Of a DNA stretch of 64,000 nucleotides, positions 10,863-20,414 are shown in pieces. How positions within the stretch are numbered: position 1 is the stretch's first letter; the number at the start of each line of letters is the position of its first letter. The translations under genes were made by a program, and so were the position numbers. The stretch is from Aquimarina amphilecti (lineage in GTDB: Bacteria > Bacteroidota > Bacteroidia > Flavobacteriales > Flavobacteriaceae), in NCBI RefSeq assembly GCF_900109375.1, contig NZ_FOAB01000002.1, positions 558,001 to 622,000 on the forward strand. Direction: 5' to 3'. The notes under the pieces are model-generated. The model saw only the letters and a program-made list of their open reading frames with translations. It was not told where the DNA came from and searched no databases.

Positions 10863-11388
10863 GATGCCATTTTATCTTATCACTTTCATAAACTATAAGG
10901 TCTTTAAAACCAATAGCATTGTGAGCTCCTAGCGAACGTGTATTGTTTGCTGCTACTTCAGTAATAAGTAGATCGTATTTTTTTTGTAGTTCTAGTTTCA
11001 TTTGTTGGTATAAACCTCTAAAAACTCCTTGCCCACGATACTCTTTATCAATACAAACTTGTCCCATGACAATATATTTGTTTGTTGGGTTCAATGAGTT
11101 TTCTATTTTTTTGAACATCGGTTTGAGAACTTCAATGTCATTCCCAAAATCTGAAGTCATACATAAGGTATAGCCAACAACTTTATCCTGGTTTTTAGCA
11201 ATAATATGAGGTTGTTGGTCATTCATTCTTTTTAGGATATCAAAATCATGTTCTACCGTAACAAAACCTTCTTTTTTTTTCTCTTCTGACGAAATTGAAG
11301 TAGTTAGGTTTTTTTGTTGAAGCAGAAGGATTTGTTCCAATTCTTTGTGAGAGGTAACAGTGGTATATTTTAGATGTTGAACAGCCAT
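10840..11388 (-). CDS. GNAT-family N-acetyltransferase
   Basis: 182 residues with an acetyl-CoA binding core. The motif YRGQGVFRGLY (~120) matches the Q/R-x-x-G-x-G/A pattern, followed by ANNTRSLGAHNAIGF near the C-terminus. The substrate is unknown. The gene is divergent from the DEAD-box helicase and its 3' end overlaps the S9 peptidase gene antisense by 23 bp, with no obvious strong terminator between them. Confidence 0.85.
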   Translation of the reverse strand: MAVQHLKYTTVTSHKELEQILLLQQKNLTTSISSEEKKKEGFVTVEHDFDILKRMNDQQPHIIAKNQDKVVGYTLCMTSDFGNDIEVLKPMFKKIENSLNPTNKYIVMGQVCIDKEYRGQGVFRGLYQQMKLELQKKYDLLITEVAANNTRSLGAHNAIGFKDLIVYESDKIKWHLIYWSWE

Positions 11389-11432
11389 CTTTTTAACTTT
11401 AAAATTTAGATATAAAGATAGTATTATACACC

Positions 11433-11440
11433 TATCTTTG
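11433..11440 (+). promoter_or_regulatory. -7 box (TATCTTTG) of the DEAD-box helicase
   Basis: Exact TANNTTTG match 15 bp upstream of the ATG, implying a very short leader. Confidence 0.5.
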
Positions 11441-11454
11441 ACTAAAATATTTTT

Positions 11455-12795
11455 ATGTCAAATCAGTTTTTAAATTTAGGAGTTGCTGCTCCTTTGCAAA
11501 AGAGTTTAGCAGACCTAGAATTCTCTACTCCTACAGATATTCAGGAAAAATCGATTCCTATTTTGTTGCAAAAGAAAGATGATTTTGTTGGATTGGCAAA
11601 GACTGGAACAGGAAAAACCGCAGCTTTTGGGTTGCCTTTACTACAATTGATTGATTTGGATGTCCCAACTATTCAGGCTGTAATCCTTGCTCCAACAAGA
11701 GAATTAGGGCAACAGATTTATGATAATTTAATGTCCTTTTCTACGTATTTGCCTGGTATATCTATAGCTTTTATATGTGGAGGAATTCCTATTAAACCGC
11801 AAATAGAGCGGTTAAAAAATACTACTCATATCGTCGTGGCAACTCCAGGCCGTTTAATTGATTTAATAAAACGTAATAAGATTGATATCACAGATGCCGA
11901 CTACTTGATTCTTGATGAAGCTGATGAAATGATTAGCTCCTTAAAAGACGGATTAGATGAAATCGTTGCAGTCTTACCAAAGAAAAGAAGAACGATTTTA
12001 TTTACGGCAACAATGCCAGGAACAATAAAGCAATTGATCCAGAATTATATGTCCAAACATGTGATTCAGGTAACTGCAGATATGGAAACTGTTGGTCATG
12101 AGGGAATCGATCATCAGTATGTTGTTGTAGAACCTATAGAGAAATTAGAGGTTCTCATGCATTTTCTTAGTGCTAGAGAAGGAGAACGCGGGATTATTTT
12201 CTGTAAAACGAAAGCAGCAGTTAATAAATTAGCAAAAAACCTAGCAATCAATAAATTCTCTTCTGGAGCACTTCATGGAAGTTTATCACAGCCTATACGT
12301 GATAGAATAATGGGACAATTTAGAGAAGGTCATATCAATATCCTTGTTGCGACAGACTTAGCTGCTAGGGGAATTGATGTAAAAGAGATATCATATGTAG
12401 TTAATTATCATTTACCAGATGTGTATGACACCTATGTACATCGTAGCGGAAGAACAGCAAGAGCAGGCGCTAAAGGTCTTTCATTAACAGTATTGCAAAA
12501 AGAAGAAGTTGATGATTTAGCCGAATTTACAGAAGAATTAGGAATTGTTTTTAAAGAGTTTAAAAAAGCAGATCCTCAAAGTATAGAAGAGAATAATACG
12601 CTTTTATGGGCTAAAAAAATATTTAAAACCAAGCCTAATCACGATGTGTCAACAGCGTTTAAAGAAAAAATTAAAACTGTTTTTCATCATCTTACAAAAG
12701 AAGAATTGATTGAGAAAATATTAGCTAATCATTTAATAGAAAAAACAAATACTGTTTCCTTAAAAACGGAAATACCTAAAAAGAAAAAAAGATAA
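11455..12795 (+). CDS. DEAD/DEAH-box ATP-dependent RNA helicase
   Basis: 446 residues with all helicase motifs in order: Q motif, motif I AKTGTGKT, Ia PTRELGQQ, Ib TPGRL, II DEAD, III TAT, IV IIFCKTK, V DLAARGID, VI HRSGRTARAG. A short basic tail (KKKKR) replaces the long RG-rich tails of RhlE or DeaD types. It unwinds RNA during ribosome assembly or mRNA decay. It is monocistronic with a terminator downstream. The exact subfamily is not certain. Confidence 0.95.
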   Translation: MSNQFLNLGVAAPLQKSLADLEFSTPTDIQEKSIPILLQKKDDFVGLAKTGTGKTAAFGLPLLQLIDLDVPTIQAVILAPTRELGQQIYDNLMSFSTYLPGISIAFICGGIPIKPQIERLKNTTHIVVATPGRLIDLIKRNKIDITDADYLILDEADEMISSLKDGLDEIVAVLPKKRRTILFTATMPGTIKQLIQNYMSKHVIQVTADMETVGHEGIDHQYVVVEPIEKLEVLMHFLSAREGERGIIFCKTKAAVNKLAKNLAINKFSSGALHGSLSQPIRDRIMGQFREGHINILVATDLAARGIDVKEISYVVNYHLPDVYDTYVHRSGRTARAGAKGLSLTVLQKEEVDDLAEFTEELGIVFKEFKKADPQSIEENNTLLWAKKIFKTKPNHDVSTAFKEKIKTVFHHLTKEELIEKILANHLIEKTNTVSLKTEIPKKKKR

Positions 12796-12835
12796 TTTTC
12801 TAGTATCTTATTGATAATTATTTAGGATATAAAGA

Positions 12836-12882
12836 AGAAATTGTAATTATAAGTTTGTCTATATAATTACAATTTCTTTTTT
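12836..12882. terminator. Intrinsic terminator after the helicase
   Basis: AGAAATTGTAATTATA pairs with TATAATTACAATTTCT and is followed by a T run; the stem is AT-rich. Confidence 0.7.
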
Positions 12883-12942
12883 GGATTACTATTAAATGCT
12901 AACTTTTCCTTTAGATATATAAAAGAAGATGTTATCTGAATT

Positions 12943-14256
12943 TTAATATGGATGACTAATTGAAGAAAGTCTAATAATATTTCCAATGGTAGATGTTATC
13001 ATTTTCCAATCATTTATTTTACCAAAAGAAAAATCTCTGTGATACATATTATGAGTATTTTCTTGCTTAATAATACCAATATCAACGACGTTTAATGAGC
13101 CGTTTTCAAAAACTAAAGCTTCAGAAGATGTCTCGATAGCATTAATATCATATACTTTTCCATCATAGAGAGGTTTGATTTTCGGAACATTTGTATGTCC
13201 AATTATGATTTGGGATGCATTATAGGTTTCAAGAATAGTATTTACTTGTTGAGAAGTTGCTTTTTTTATCTCATCATTTTGCCTAATATAACCTCTGTAT
13301 TGAGTAACTCCTGTTTTTCCTAAAACAATTTCTTTCAAGCTATTGTCTACTGATTTGTTTTCCCAGTAATCCCACATAGCTTGGTTAATTTGTTGTAAAC
13401 TAATTTTTTTATTAGCTGTATTAGGACTTATTCCGCCATGTGTAATAACAATAGAACCAATTTTTACAATAACAGGTCGAGTTCTTAACCATTTTCCTAA
13501 ATAAGTTTTATCGGAAAAAGCATCTTTAAAAGACATCATTTGTTGTATGGCGTACAGATTAAGAGGGTCGACTCGACTAAAATTTCCTTTAAGAATATAT
13601 TGTTCATGATTTCCAATAAGATAATGTACCATACCACCAGCTTCTCTTGCTTGTTCGGATAGGGAAACTATTTTCCATAAAACACTGCTAACTTCATTAC
13701 CACGATCAACCATATCACCAGCAATTACTAAATGGTTTTTGTTAAAACTCCAATTTCCATCAGAATCAATAACTTTTAGACTTTTTAGAGTGCAATCCAT
13801 GTAGGTGTAATCTCCGTGAATATCACTTATAAATGCAATTTTGTTAGGTGCATTGTTTACCTCAGTAATTGGTTTGTTGATATTTGGTAACACAAAATCT
13901 AGTTGTTTATCTCCTGTATCTATGCTGAAATTTTTGATGCTGTTATTGTAATTTTTGTGGTGTACAGTACCATTATAAAACCAATCCACTGATATGTCCT
14001 GATTTTTATCATAAGTGACTATAGGTCCTTCAAGGAAATCTTTAGTAAAACTGGTAGAATCAGCAGTTCCAGATAAGTTGATATTGATATCTACAAACTT
14101 TGCTTTAATAGGTACTAGAAGTGAAGTGTATACTCCGTTTTCAGAAAAGAAAACTGAACTTTGATTGAGTTTATACGTGATGAGAGTGAGCATAATGAGA
14201 ATTATACCTAAGATTGGATAAAAAATGAATACACGTATTTTTTTTAATTTTTTCAT
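12943..14256 (-). CDS. Membrane-anchored calcineurin-like metallophosphoesterase
   Basis: Chosen start ATG at 14256, which directly precedes a Lys-rich N-terminus and one transmembrane segment; a frame-open ATG at 14316 would add 20 polar residues. The catalytic domain has the full metal-binding set: ISDIHGDY, AGDMVDRG, GNHE, THGG and GHTNV, as in PPP-type phosphatases. About 130 residues lie between the anchor and the catalytic domain. The catalytic domain is probably periplasmic, with an unknown phosphate ester substrate. It appears to be transcribed alone. Confidence 0.85.
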   Translation of the reverse strand: MKKLKKIRVFIFYPILGIILIMLTLITYKLNQSSVFFSENGVYTSLLVPIKAKFVDININLSGTADSTSFTKDFLEGPIVTYDKNQDISVDWFYNGTVHHKNYNNSIKNFSIDTGDKQLDFVLPNINKPITEVNNAPNKIAFISDIHGDYTYMDCTLKSLKVIDSDGNWSFNKNHLVIAGDMVDRGNEVSSVLWKIVSLSEQAREAGGMVHYLIGNHEQYILKGNFSRVDPLNLYAIQQMMSFKDAFSDKTYLGKWLRTRPVIVKIGSIVITHGGISPNTANKKISLQQINQAMWDYWENKSVDNSLKEIVLGKTGVTQYRGYIRQNDEIKKATSQQVNTILETYNASQIIIGHTNVPKIKPLYDGKVYDINAIETSSEALVFENGSLNVVDIGIIKQENTHNMYHRDFSFGKINDWKMITSTIGNIIRLSSISHPY

Positions 14257-14455
14257 GATTTTACTTTTAAAATGAGACAAAGAAGTGGCTTGTCGAAACT
14301 TTTTTGAGCTCAACAAATTGATAGCTAGGATCCAGAGGATTCTATAGAATTTTAATTATAGAGAGGGTTTTACATAAGAGTACTTAGGAATAAACTTAGT
14401 AATAATGCTATTGATTTCATTTGATTGATTTTTGCATTGATTGGTTTGAAAAATA

Positions 14456-14659
14456 TTATGGTTGATACTCTAAAATATCTGATGGTTGACATTCTAATGC
14501 TTCACAGATTGCTTCTAAGGTAGAAAAACGTATAGCTTTGGCTTTTCCTGATTTTAGAATAGATAAGTTGGCCGTAGTTATGCCTATTTTTTCTGCCAAC
14601 TCTTTACTTTTCATTTTTCGCTTAGCGAGCATAACATCTAGATTTATAATTATTGGCAT
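14456..14659 (-). CDS. XRE-family helix-turn-helix regulator of the DUF2975 operon
   Basis: 67 residues that consist of little more than a Cro/C1-type HTH (MKSKELAEKIGITTANLSIL, then FSTLEAICEALE and QPSDIL). It resembles the small YozG-type regulators usually encoded next to DUF2975 membrane proteins. It is the third gene of a three-gene operon with spacings of 2 nt. It probably autoregulates through the two palindromes at 15710-15757. Confidence 0.9.
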   Translation of the reverse strand: MPIIINLDVMLAKRKMKSKELAEKIGITTANLSILKSGKAKAIRFSTLEAICEALECQPSDILEYQP

Positions 14660-14661
14660 AG

Positions 14662-15180
14662 CTATATTGTTAGTTCGTTTTCTTCTTGTAGTGTAAAACC
14701 TAATTTGAATATGGTAGCAATAAATGCTGCAAAAACACCTAATCCCATGTGTAATAGTCCAGGAGTTATATCATCAAAAACAATTTTGTTGTTAATTAGA
14801 ATTCCTATAACTGCATAAGCTACTGGTAAAATTAGATTCAGTATGGTAAACCATCTTAAATATTTTATAGCTACTTCAGTAAAAAGTTTTTCAGCACTAA
14901 ATGTTTTAAAAATCAAAGACAGTACTAAGAAAAATGTAGAATAAAGTATTAAAAAACAGAAAACACCTATAAATGCAATTGGATTATAATCCCCTTTTAT
15001 CATAGAATTTGTAAAAGGTATGTGTATCTGCAATTCATTTAATTCCGTGATAACAAAATTATTACTTATTAAGGATACTATTATTAATAATAGAAAAACT
15101 CCATACCCTATCATAATTAATCGAGTACTATAAAATAGTACAGTTGATAAGGATTTTTTTCCAAACATTTTTAGTTCCAT
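14662..15180 (-). CDS. DUF2975-family membrane protein (second copy)
   Basis: 172 residues with four transmembrane segments. The pattern and the C-terminal FKLGFTLQEENELTI match the DUF2975 family. The tail resembles that of the upstream paralogue (RGVEIQSENQLTV), showing duplication. Function unknown; the protein is encoded beside a cognate HTH protein and may modulate it. The stop is 2 nt before the HTH start. Confidence 0.85.
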   Translation of the reverse strand: MELKMFGKKSLSTVLFYSTRLIMIGYGVFLLLIIVSLISNNFVITELNELQIHIPFTNSMIKGDYNPIAFIGVFCFLILYSTFFLVLSLIFKTFSAEKLFTEVAIKYLRWFTILNLILPVAYAVIGILINNKIVFDDITPGLLHMGLGVFAAFIATIFKLGFTLQEENELTI

Positions 15181-15182
15181 AA

Positions 15183-15704
15183 TTATACAGTTAATTGGTT
15201 TTCGGATTGAATTTCTACTCCTCTTTTGAAGATGAATGCAATAATAAAAATAATTCCGGCCATAAAAAGGAATTCAGAACTTCCCCAGTCTAATTTAAAG
15301 ACAATGTCTTTTTTTTGTAACCACTTACAATAGCGATTTGCTATGTATGCTAATAAACCTGCCCACAAGGATATATAACTAATAGAGGAAATTAATCTAG
15401 CCACAACTTTAGTAAAGGGTTTATTAAAATCTATTATTGAAAAAATCTTAATTACTAAATAAAACAAATAAGCTTTTAGAGCGGTTACCGAAACAATTAG
15501 TGATAAAACAAAAACATAATATTTAACAGAAGACTTATAAAGATTAGACAAATCTAAATCTAAATATAAGTTCTCCGTAGCTTCTAGATTTAATAAAAGA
15601 CTAATTCCTCCAGATATTAGTATGGCTCCCAGTTTAATGCATAAGCTAATAAATAGTATCCAGGACACTATTTTCATTAAGGTTATAATTTGTTTTGTTT
15701 TCAT
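15183..15704 (-). CDS. DUF2975-family membrane protein (first copy)
   Basis: 173 residues with four transmembrane segments, first gene of the DUF2975-DUF2975-HTH operon. It ends with ENQLTV like its neighbour. The promoter region upstream holds two palindromes of identical architecture. DUF2975/HTH pairs are widespread and poorly understood. The divergent neighbour is bioF, so both genes share a ~150-bp control region. Confidence 0.85.
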   Translation of the reverse strand: MKTKQIITLMKIVSWILFISLCIKLGAILISGGISLLLNLEATENLYLDLDLSNLYKSSVKYYVFVLSLIVSVTALKAYLFYLVIKIFSIIDFNKPFTKVVARLISSISYISLWAGLLAYIANRYCKWLQKKDIVFKLDWGSSEFLFMAGIIFIIAFIFKRGVEIQSENQLTV

Positions 15705-15709
15705 AATTA

Positions 15710-15757
15710 TTATCGTTTTACGATAACAAAGATATAAAAATTATTGAAAAACAATAA
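15710..15757. promoter_or_regulatory. Two palindromic operators TTAT(C/T)G-N5-C(G/A)ATAA
   Basis: TTATCG-TTTTA-CGATAA at 15710-15726 and TTATTG-AAAAA-CAATAA at 15741-15757. Both are 17-bp perfect palindromes around a 5-bp spacer, with centres 31 bp apart (three helical turns). They lie just upstream of the DUF2975 operon, so cooperative binding by the operon's own HTH dimer is likely. Confidence 0.65.
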
Positions 15758-15854
15758 TTTTTTATTAAAAAAGAATATTTAATTGTTGTTTTTCAAAACT
15801 ATGTGTATATGCTAGAATGATTCTAATGGTACCATTTTATTGTATTTTTACAGG

Positions 15855-17003
15855 ATGAATGGTTTTCCAAAAAAGCTTGAACAAAAACTTAAGGATAGAC
15901 AAGGTGATAAAGCATTACGTAGTCTTCCTAAACAACATAGCATCATTGATTTTTCATCAAATGATTATATAGGTTTTTCCTCATCAAGGTTAATTTTTGA
16001 TAATACTCATAAGATATTAAGAGAGAAAGGAATTCATCAAAATGGCGCTACAGGTTCTCGATTATTATCTGGAAATCATCAATTATATACTGATACAGAA
16101 ACAATGTTGACTGAATTTCATAATGCAGAAGCTGCATTGATTTTTAATTCAGGATATGATGCAAATGTTGGTTTTTTTTCATCAGTTCCGCAAAGAGGTG
16201 ATATCATTTTATATGATGAATTTATTCACGCTTCTATCCGAGATGGAATAAGAATGAGCAATGCTAAATCGTATAAATTTAAGCATAATGACTTTGCAAA
16301 TTTAAGAACTAAGTTATCGTCAGTTAGGGTAGAATTTAGAAATGAACAAGAGGTTTATATTGTTACGGAATCTGTATTCTCGATGGATGGAGATATTCCT
16401 GACCTAGCACTTTACGCTAAATTTTGTAAAGAAAATAAATGTCACTTAATAGTTGATGAAGCTCATGCGGTTGGAGTATTTGGAAATAAAGGTGTTGGTT
16501 TGATTCAAGAATTGGGATTAGAGCATCAGGTGTTTGCAAGGATTAACACCTTTGGAAAAGGTTTAGGTTGTCACGGAGCAGTAATATTAGGATCTTTAGC
16601 ATTAAAAAGTTACTTAGTTAACTTTGCTCGAAGCTTTATTTATACTACTGGGTTACCACCACATTCTTTAGCAACTATTCAAACAGCTTATCAAGAACTC
16701 AAAATTACTTCTGATATAGATAAATTACATTCCAACATTCAATTTTTTAACCATAAAATAGCTACTATAAAATTAAAACCTCGATTTATAGATAGTAATT
16801 CTGCAATACATTGTTGTGTGATTTCAGGTAATGAAAAGGTAAAAGTGGTGGCTCAAAATCTTCAGGTAAATGGATTTGATGTAAAACCTATTTTATCTCC
16901 TACGGTACCAGAAGGTAAAGAACGATTACGTTTTTGTTTACATTCTTATAATACAAAAGAAGAAATAGCAGAAGTGTTAGCGTTGTTAGCTACCTTTGTT
17001 TAA
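15855..17003 (+). CDS. bioF: 8-amino-7-oxononanoate synthase (biotin synthesis)
   Basis: PLP enzyme joining pimeloyl-thioester and alanine to give 8-amino-7-oxononanoate. Start chosen at the first ATG (15855); a TTG at 15840 would add five residues. Landmarks: GATGSRLLSGN, the Asp/His region DEAHAVGVFG, and the PLP lysine in FGKGLGCHG (~Lys235). The 382-residue length is normal. It is the first gene of the bioF-bioD-bioA operon. A KBL-type acyltransferase is the alternative, but the operon settles it. Confidence 0.93.
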   Translation: MNGFPKKLEQKLKDRQGDKALRSLPKQHSIIDFSSNDYIGFSSSRLIFDNTHKILREKGIHQNGATGSRLLSGNHQLYTDTETMLTEFHNAEAALIFNSGYDANVGFFSSVPQRGDIILYDEFIHASIRDGIRMSNAKSYKFKHNDFANLRTKLSSVRVEFRNEQEVYIVTESVFSMDGDIPDLALYAKFCKENKCHLIVDEAHAVGVFGNKGVGLIQELGLEHQVFARINTFGKGLGCHGAVILGSLALKSYLVNFARSFIYTTGLPPHSLATIQTAYQELKITSDIDKLHSNIQFFNHKIATIKLKPRFIDSNSAIHCCVISGNEKVKVVAQNLQVNGFDVKPILSPTVPEGKERLRFCLHSYNTKEEIAEVLALLATFV

Positions 17004-17022
17004 AATTAAAATAGACACTATC

Positions 17023-17664
17023 ATGTCGAAACAAGTTGAGGCAAATTCAAAAAAGATATTCATTACAGGTATTGGTACAGATGTTGGCAAAACGATTGTA
17101 TCTGCAATAGTAGTAGAGGCGTTAGAAGCGGATTATTTTAAACCAGTTCAAGCAGGAGACCTTACATATTCTGACACGCATAAAGTAACAGAATTAGTCT
17201 CCAATACTACTTCAAAATTTCATCCAAATGCATATGCATTACAAACTCCAATGAGCCCACATGCTGCTGCAGAAATTGATGAAATCATAATAGATTTAAA
17301 AACAGTAGAATTGCCAAAAACCAACAATGATATTGTTATTGAAGGTGCAGGAGGATTACTAGTTCCTCTTAATGAGAAAGAGACTATTTTGGATCTTATA
17401 CACCCTGATTACAAGGTAATAGTTGTTTCTAGGCACTATTTGGGAAGTATTAACCATACGTTGTTAACAGTGAAATTGTTACAAGAAAAAGGGTTTGATC
17501 CAGTAATTGTTTTTAGTGGAGAGGAACATGTAACAACAGAAGAGATTATTCAGAAAATGACAGGTGTTCGTATTATTGGTAGAATAGATAATGAACCTTA
17601 TTTTGATACTATGGTAATTAGAGAATATGCATCATTGTTCAAAGATAAATTAGAAGCCTTATGA
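17023..17664 (+). CDS. bioD: Dethiobiotin synthetase
   Basis: ATP-dependent carboxylation of 7,8-diaminopelargonic acid to dethiobiotin. Start set at the ATG at 17023, 19 nt after bioF; an in-frame TTG at 16996 would overlap bioF. The P-loop GIGTDVGKT is near residue 20 and the conserved EGAGGLLVPL follows. Length ~213 residues. The stop overlaps the bioA start in an ATGA, indicating translational coupling. Confidence 0.95.
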   Translation: MSKQVEANSKKIFITGIGTDVGKTIVSAIVVEALEADYFKPVQAGDLTYSDTHKVTELVSNTTSKFHPNAYALQTPMSPHAAAEIDEIIIDLKTVELPKTNNDIVIEGAGGLLVPLNEKETILDLIHPDYKVIVVSRHYLGSINHTLLTVKLLQEKGFDPVIVFSGEEHVTTEEIIQKMTGVRIIGRIDNEPYFDTMVIREYASLFKDKLEAL

Positions 17665-18926
17665 ATTTAAAGGAAAGAGATAAGAAACATCTTTGGCACC
17701 CATTAACACAACATAAAATACACCCTGATGCACTACCAATAGTAAAAGCAGAAGGAGCGTTGTTATATGATGATCAAGGAAAAGAATATATAGATGGTAT
17801 CGCTTCTTGGTATACAGCCGTGTACGGACATTGTAATCCTTATATTTTAGAAAAAGTAAGTGAACAAATGCGGACATTGGATCAAATTGTTTTTGCTGGG
17901 TTTACACATGAGCCAGCAGTTAAACTTTCTGAAGAATTGATCAAAATATTACCCGATAATCAGGAAAAAATATTCTTTTCTGATAATGGATCTACTGCGA
18001 ATGAGGTAGGAATTAAAATGGCACTTCAATATCACTTTAATAAAGGAGAAAAAAGAAATACAATCATAGCCTTTCAAGATGGATTTCATGGAGATACATT
18101 TGGAGCCATGTCGGCGTCAGGATTATCTGTGTACAACGGACCGTTTGAAGATTTTTTTATTGATGTACAACGAATTCCAACGCCTAACAAAGAAAATTTT
18201 GATGAGGTAGTAAAACAGCTATTAGAAATTATCAATTCTTATAATGTTGCTGCTTTTATATATGAACCTCTTGTTCAAGGGGCTAATGCTATGCAAATGT
18301 TCGAAGCACAGTATCTTAATGAAATTTTAAAAATTTGTGTCGCTAATACTGTTATTACTATTGCGGATGAAGTAATGACAGGTTTTGGTAAGACAGGAAA
18401 AAATTTTGCATCAGAATACGTAGAGACCAAGCCAGATATTATTTCTATGTCTAAAGCTTTAACAGCTGGTTTTGTGCCAATGGCGGTTACTAGTTGTACC
18501 CAAAATATATATGAAGCTTTTTTAGATGATTCTGTGGGCAAAGCATTTTTTCATGCACATACGTACTCCGCTAATCCGATAGCTTGTTCTGTTGCTATTG
18601 CTGGAATAGAGCTTTTGAGTTCTGAGGAAATTCAAAAAAACATTGAAGTAATTATTGAATCACATCAGGATTTTGATCTTAAAATAAGAAACCACTCTAA
18701 GGTGAAAACGACACGACAAAAAGGTGTTATTTATGCTTTGGATTTGGATATAGAGATGGATCGTTATGGTAAAAAGAGATATGAAATCTTTGATCATTTT
18801 ATGAAAAATGGGGTTTGTCTTCGTCCGTTAGGAAAAACAATCTATTTATTACCGCCTTATGTTATCAAGAAAGGTCAATTGGATAAAATTTATGATACAA
18901 TTATTTCTGTTTTAAACTCTTTGTAA
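17661..18926 (+). CDS. bioA: Adenosylmethionine-8-amino-7-oxononanoate aminotransferase
   Basis: PLP aminotransferase converting 8-amino-7-oxononanoate to 7,8-diaminononanoate, with S-adenosylmethionine as the usual amino donor. The N-terminal HLWHPLTQ motif is typical of BioA. DEVMTGFGKTG and the PLP lysine in SMSKALTAGF (Lys265) are present. It overlaps bioD by 4 nt. It is followed by 116 nt with no clear terminator and then an unrelated lipoprotein. Confidence 0.95.
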   Translation: MNLKERDKKHLWHPLTQHKIHPDALPIVKAEGALLYDDQGKEYIDGIASWYTAVYGHCNPYILEKVSEQMRTLDQIVFAGFTHEPAVKLSEELIKILPDNQEKIFFSDNGSTANEVGIKMALQYHFNKGEKRNTIIAFQDGFHGDTFGAMSASGLSVYNGPFEDFFIDVQRIPTPNKENFDEVVKQLLEIINSYNVAAFIYEPLVQGANAMQMFEAQYLNEILKICVANTVITIADEVMTGFGKTGKNFASEYVETKPDIISMSKALTAGFVPMAVTSCTQNIYEAFLDDSVGKAFFHAHTYSANPIACSVAIAGIELLSSEEIQKNIEVIIESHQDFDLKIRNHSKVKTTRQKGVIYALDLDIEMDRYGKKRYEIFDHFMKNGVCLRPLGKTIYLLPPYVIKKGQLDKIYDTIISVLNSL

Positions 18927-19042
18927 ACAGATGACTATAGTATAGCTAAGAAATTTGATCACATTTTAGGGTAACAAATATCGCTCTTAAGACACTAACT
19001 ATCGACTTCGTGTATAGCGAGGATAATTAAACCCATTTAATA

Positions 19043-19804
19043 ATGAAAAAACTTTTATTTCTATCTGCGATTACAATTTTTGCAAGTTGTGATAGTGATT
19101 CTGTCTCTGATGAATTTGACAATGCCAATGGAGATGCTGCAAAAAAATTAATAGAAAGCGTGGAATTTAATCCTGCGCAAATTGATGAAGAAGATCAAGT
19201 GTTTACAGTAAATTATGATGCCAATAATAACGTAACTAGTGCATCTAGCGGAGCTGGAACAGTTGGGTTAGTGTATGAAAATGATGGATTGTCGACGGTT
19301 ACAGGAGATGGTGATCCTTTTAGTATAAGTGAATTATATCAAGATCCATATGATGCTTTTGAGACAGGAGATGTATTAGAATATGATACCAGTGGAAACC
19401 CGATTTCCATTAGTGTACTCGAGGAGTATTATGAATACAATCAGGCCACAGGAGAGTATGAAGAAACTATAGAAGAGTATATTGCAACAATAACATATGA
19501 TGCTACACCGAATCCTTATTTCTATACGTTTGAAGCTGCTGGTTTAATTGAGGTTTTAGATAGAGTTCAATTAAACTTTAGTATGATGCCGCAAAGTTCT
19601 GAAATTGTTAGAGCGCGTGCACTATTTCCTTTAAATAATATTAAATCTATTGTTTACAAAGATGAAGATGGTGAAGTTGTTGGTGAACTTAAAATTGAAT
19701 ACGTATACGATGCAGATAATTATCCAACTTCTGCAACATTAACTGTGATTGATGAAGATGAGTTGTCATCAGTATATACAATGACATATAATTACAAGCA
19801 ATAA
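19043..19804 (+). CDS. Hypothetical exported lipoprotein
   Basis: 253 residues with a lipoprotein signal (FASCDSDS, lipobox Cys at 16). The mature protein is acidic, with repeated beta-like stretches such as VNYDANNNVTSASSG and ITYDATPNPY. Similar YD-containing lipoproteins of unknown function are common in Flavobacteriaceae. It sits inside the biotin region but shows no link to it; a bidirectional terminator follows. Confidence 0.7.
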   Translation: MKKLLFLSAITIFASCDSDSVSDEFDNANGDAAKKLIESVEFNPAQIDEEDQVFTVNYDANNNVTSASSGAGTVGLVYENDGLSTVTGDGDPFSISELYQDPYDAFETGDVLEYDTSGNPISISVLEEYYEYNQATGEYEETIEEYIATITYDATPNPYFYTFEAAGLIEVLDRVQLNFSMMPQSSEIVRARALFPLNNIKSIVYKDEDGEVVGELKIEYVYDADNYPTSATLTVIDEDELSSVYTMTYNYKQ

Positions 19805-19821
19805 TTTTGCATAACCTACTC

Positions 19822-19866
19822 AAAAAAATAAGAGGACTTCTTGAAAAAGAGTCCTCTTATTTTTTT
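19822..19866. terminator. Bidirectional intrinsic terminator
   Basis: AAAAAAATAAGAGGACT pairs with AGTCCTCTTATTTTTT around an 11-nt loop, between two convergent genes. Confidence 0.85.
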
Positions 19867-19880
19867 ATGATATTTCGAAG

Positions 19881-20318
19881 CTAATTTTCTTCGGATCCTT
19901 TTCCCCACAATAAATCGACTTGTTCGTTTGTTTCTTCAAGTATAACATATAGTTCAGAATACGTCCAGGTATCATTTTGTTTGGTACCAACAATATATAT
20001 TCTGGCTTCTCCGTCAGGACCCTTGATCGGTATGGAGATGTCTACAGAACCTTCGTCATTTTCAAATTTTAAACTACCATTCATTATACCATTAGTTTCT
20101 ATTGGTTCTCCTAGCTTTTGAACAACATACTCATCTTGTTGTGCTTTTAAAAGGCCGTCTTGATAAGGAGCTGAGTTTGTAAAAGCTTTAGAAACACCAA
20201 AAACAACTGAACCAAGGAATACAAAAAATATAACGATTATTGTGAAACAACCTCCTACAGGTACAACCCAAGGCCAATTTCTTTTAAACCAACTTTTTCG
20301 TGGTGTATGTTCTTCCAT
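19881..20318 (-). CDS. Coa1-like (cytochrome c oxidase assembly factor 1 family) protein
   Basis: 145 residues. A basic, Trp-rich N-terminus (KSWFKRNWPW) leads into one transmembrane segment (~17-40) and a small periplasmic beta domain. Architecture and the SAPY...A motif after the membrane helix match the Coa1 family of small anchored proteins; in bacteria the role is mostly undefined. It is encoded divergently from the ketoacyl synthase and is probably unrelated to biotin. Confidence 0.7.
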   Translation of the reverse strand: MEEHTPRKSWFKRNWPWVVPVGGCFTIIVIFFVFLGSVVFGVSKAFTNSAPYQDGLLKAQQDEYVVQKLGEPIETNGIMNGSLKFENDEGSVDISIPIKGPDGEARIYIVGTKQNDTWTYSELYVILEETNEQVDLLWGKGSEEN

Positions 20319-20414
20319 AATATAGATTGCTTTTTAGTTATTTATATGTATCAATTTCTATTGATTTGTTACAAAAGTATATTTTATAATTTCATTAAAA
20401 AAAGTGATTTACAG

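Noticed and set aside
18927-19042. Inverted motif CTATCGAC...GTGTATAG between bioA and the lipoprotein considered as a biotin operator
   Set aside because: Arms are weak and interrupted; the same motif is not seen upstream of bioF or bioB, so a BirA-type site cannot be supported.
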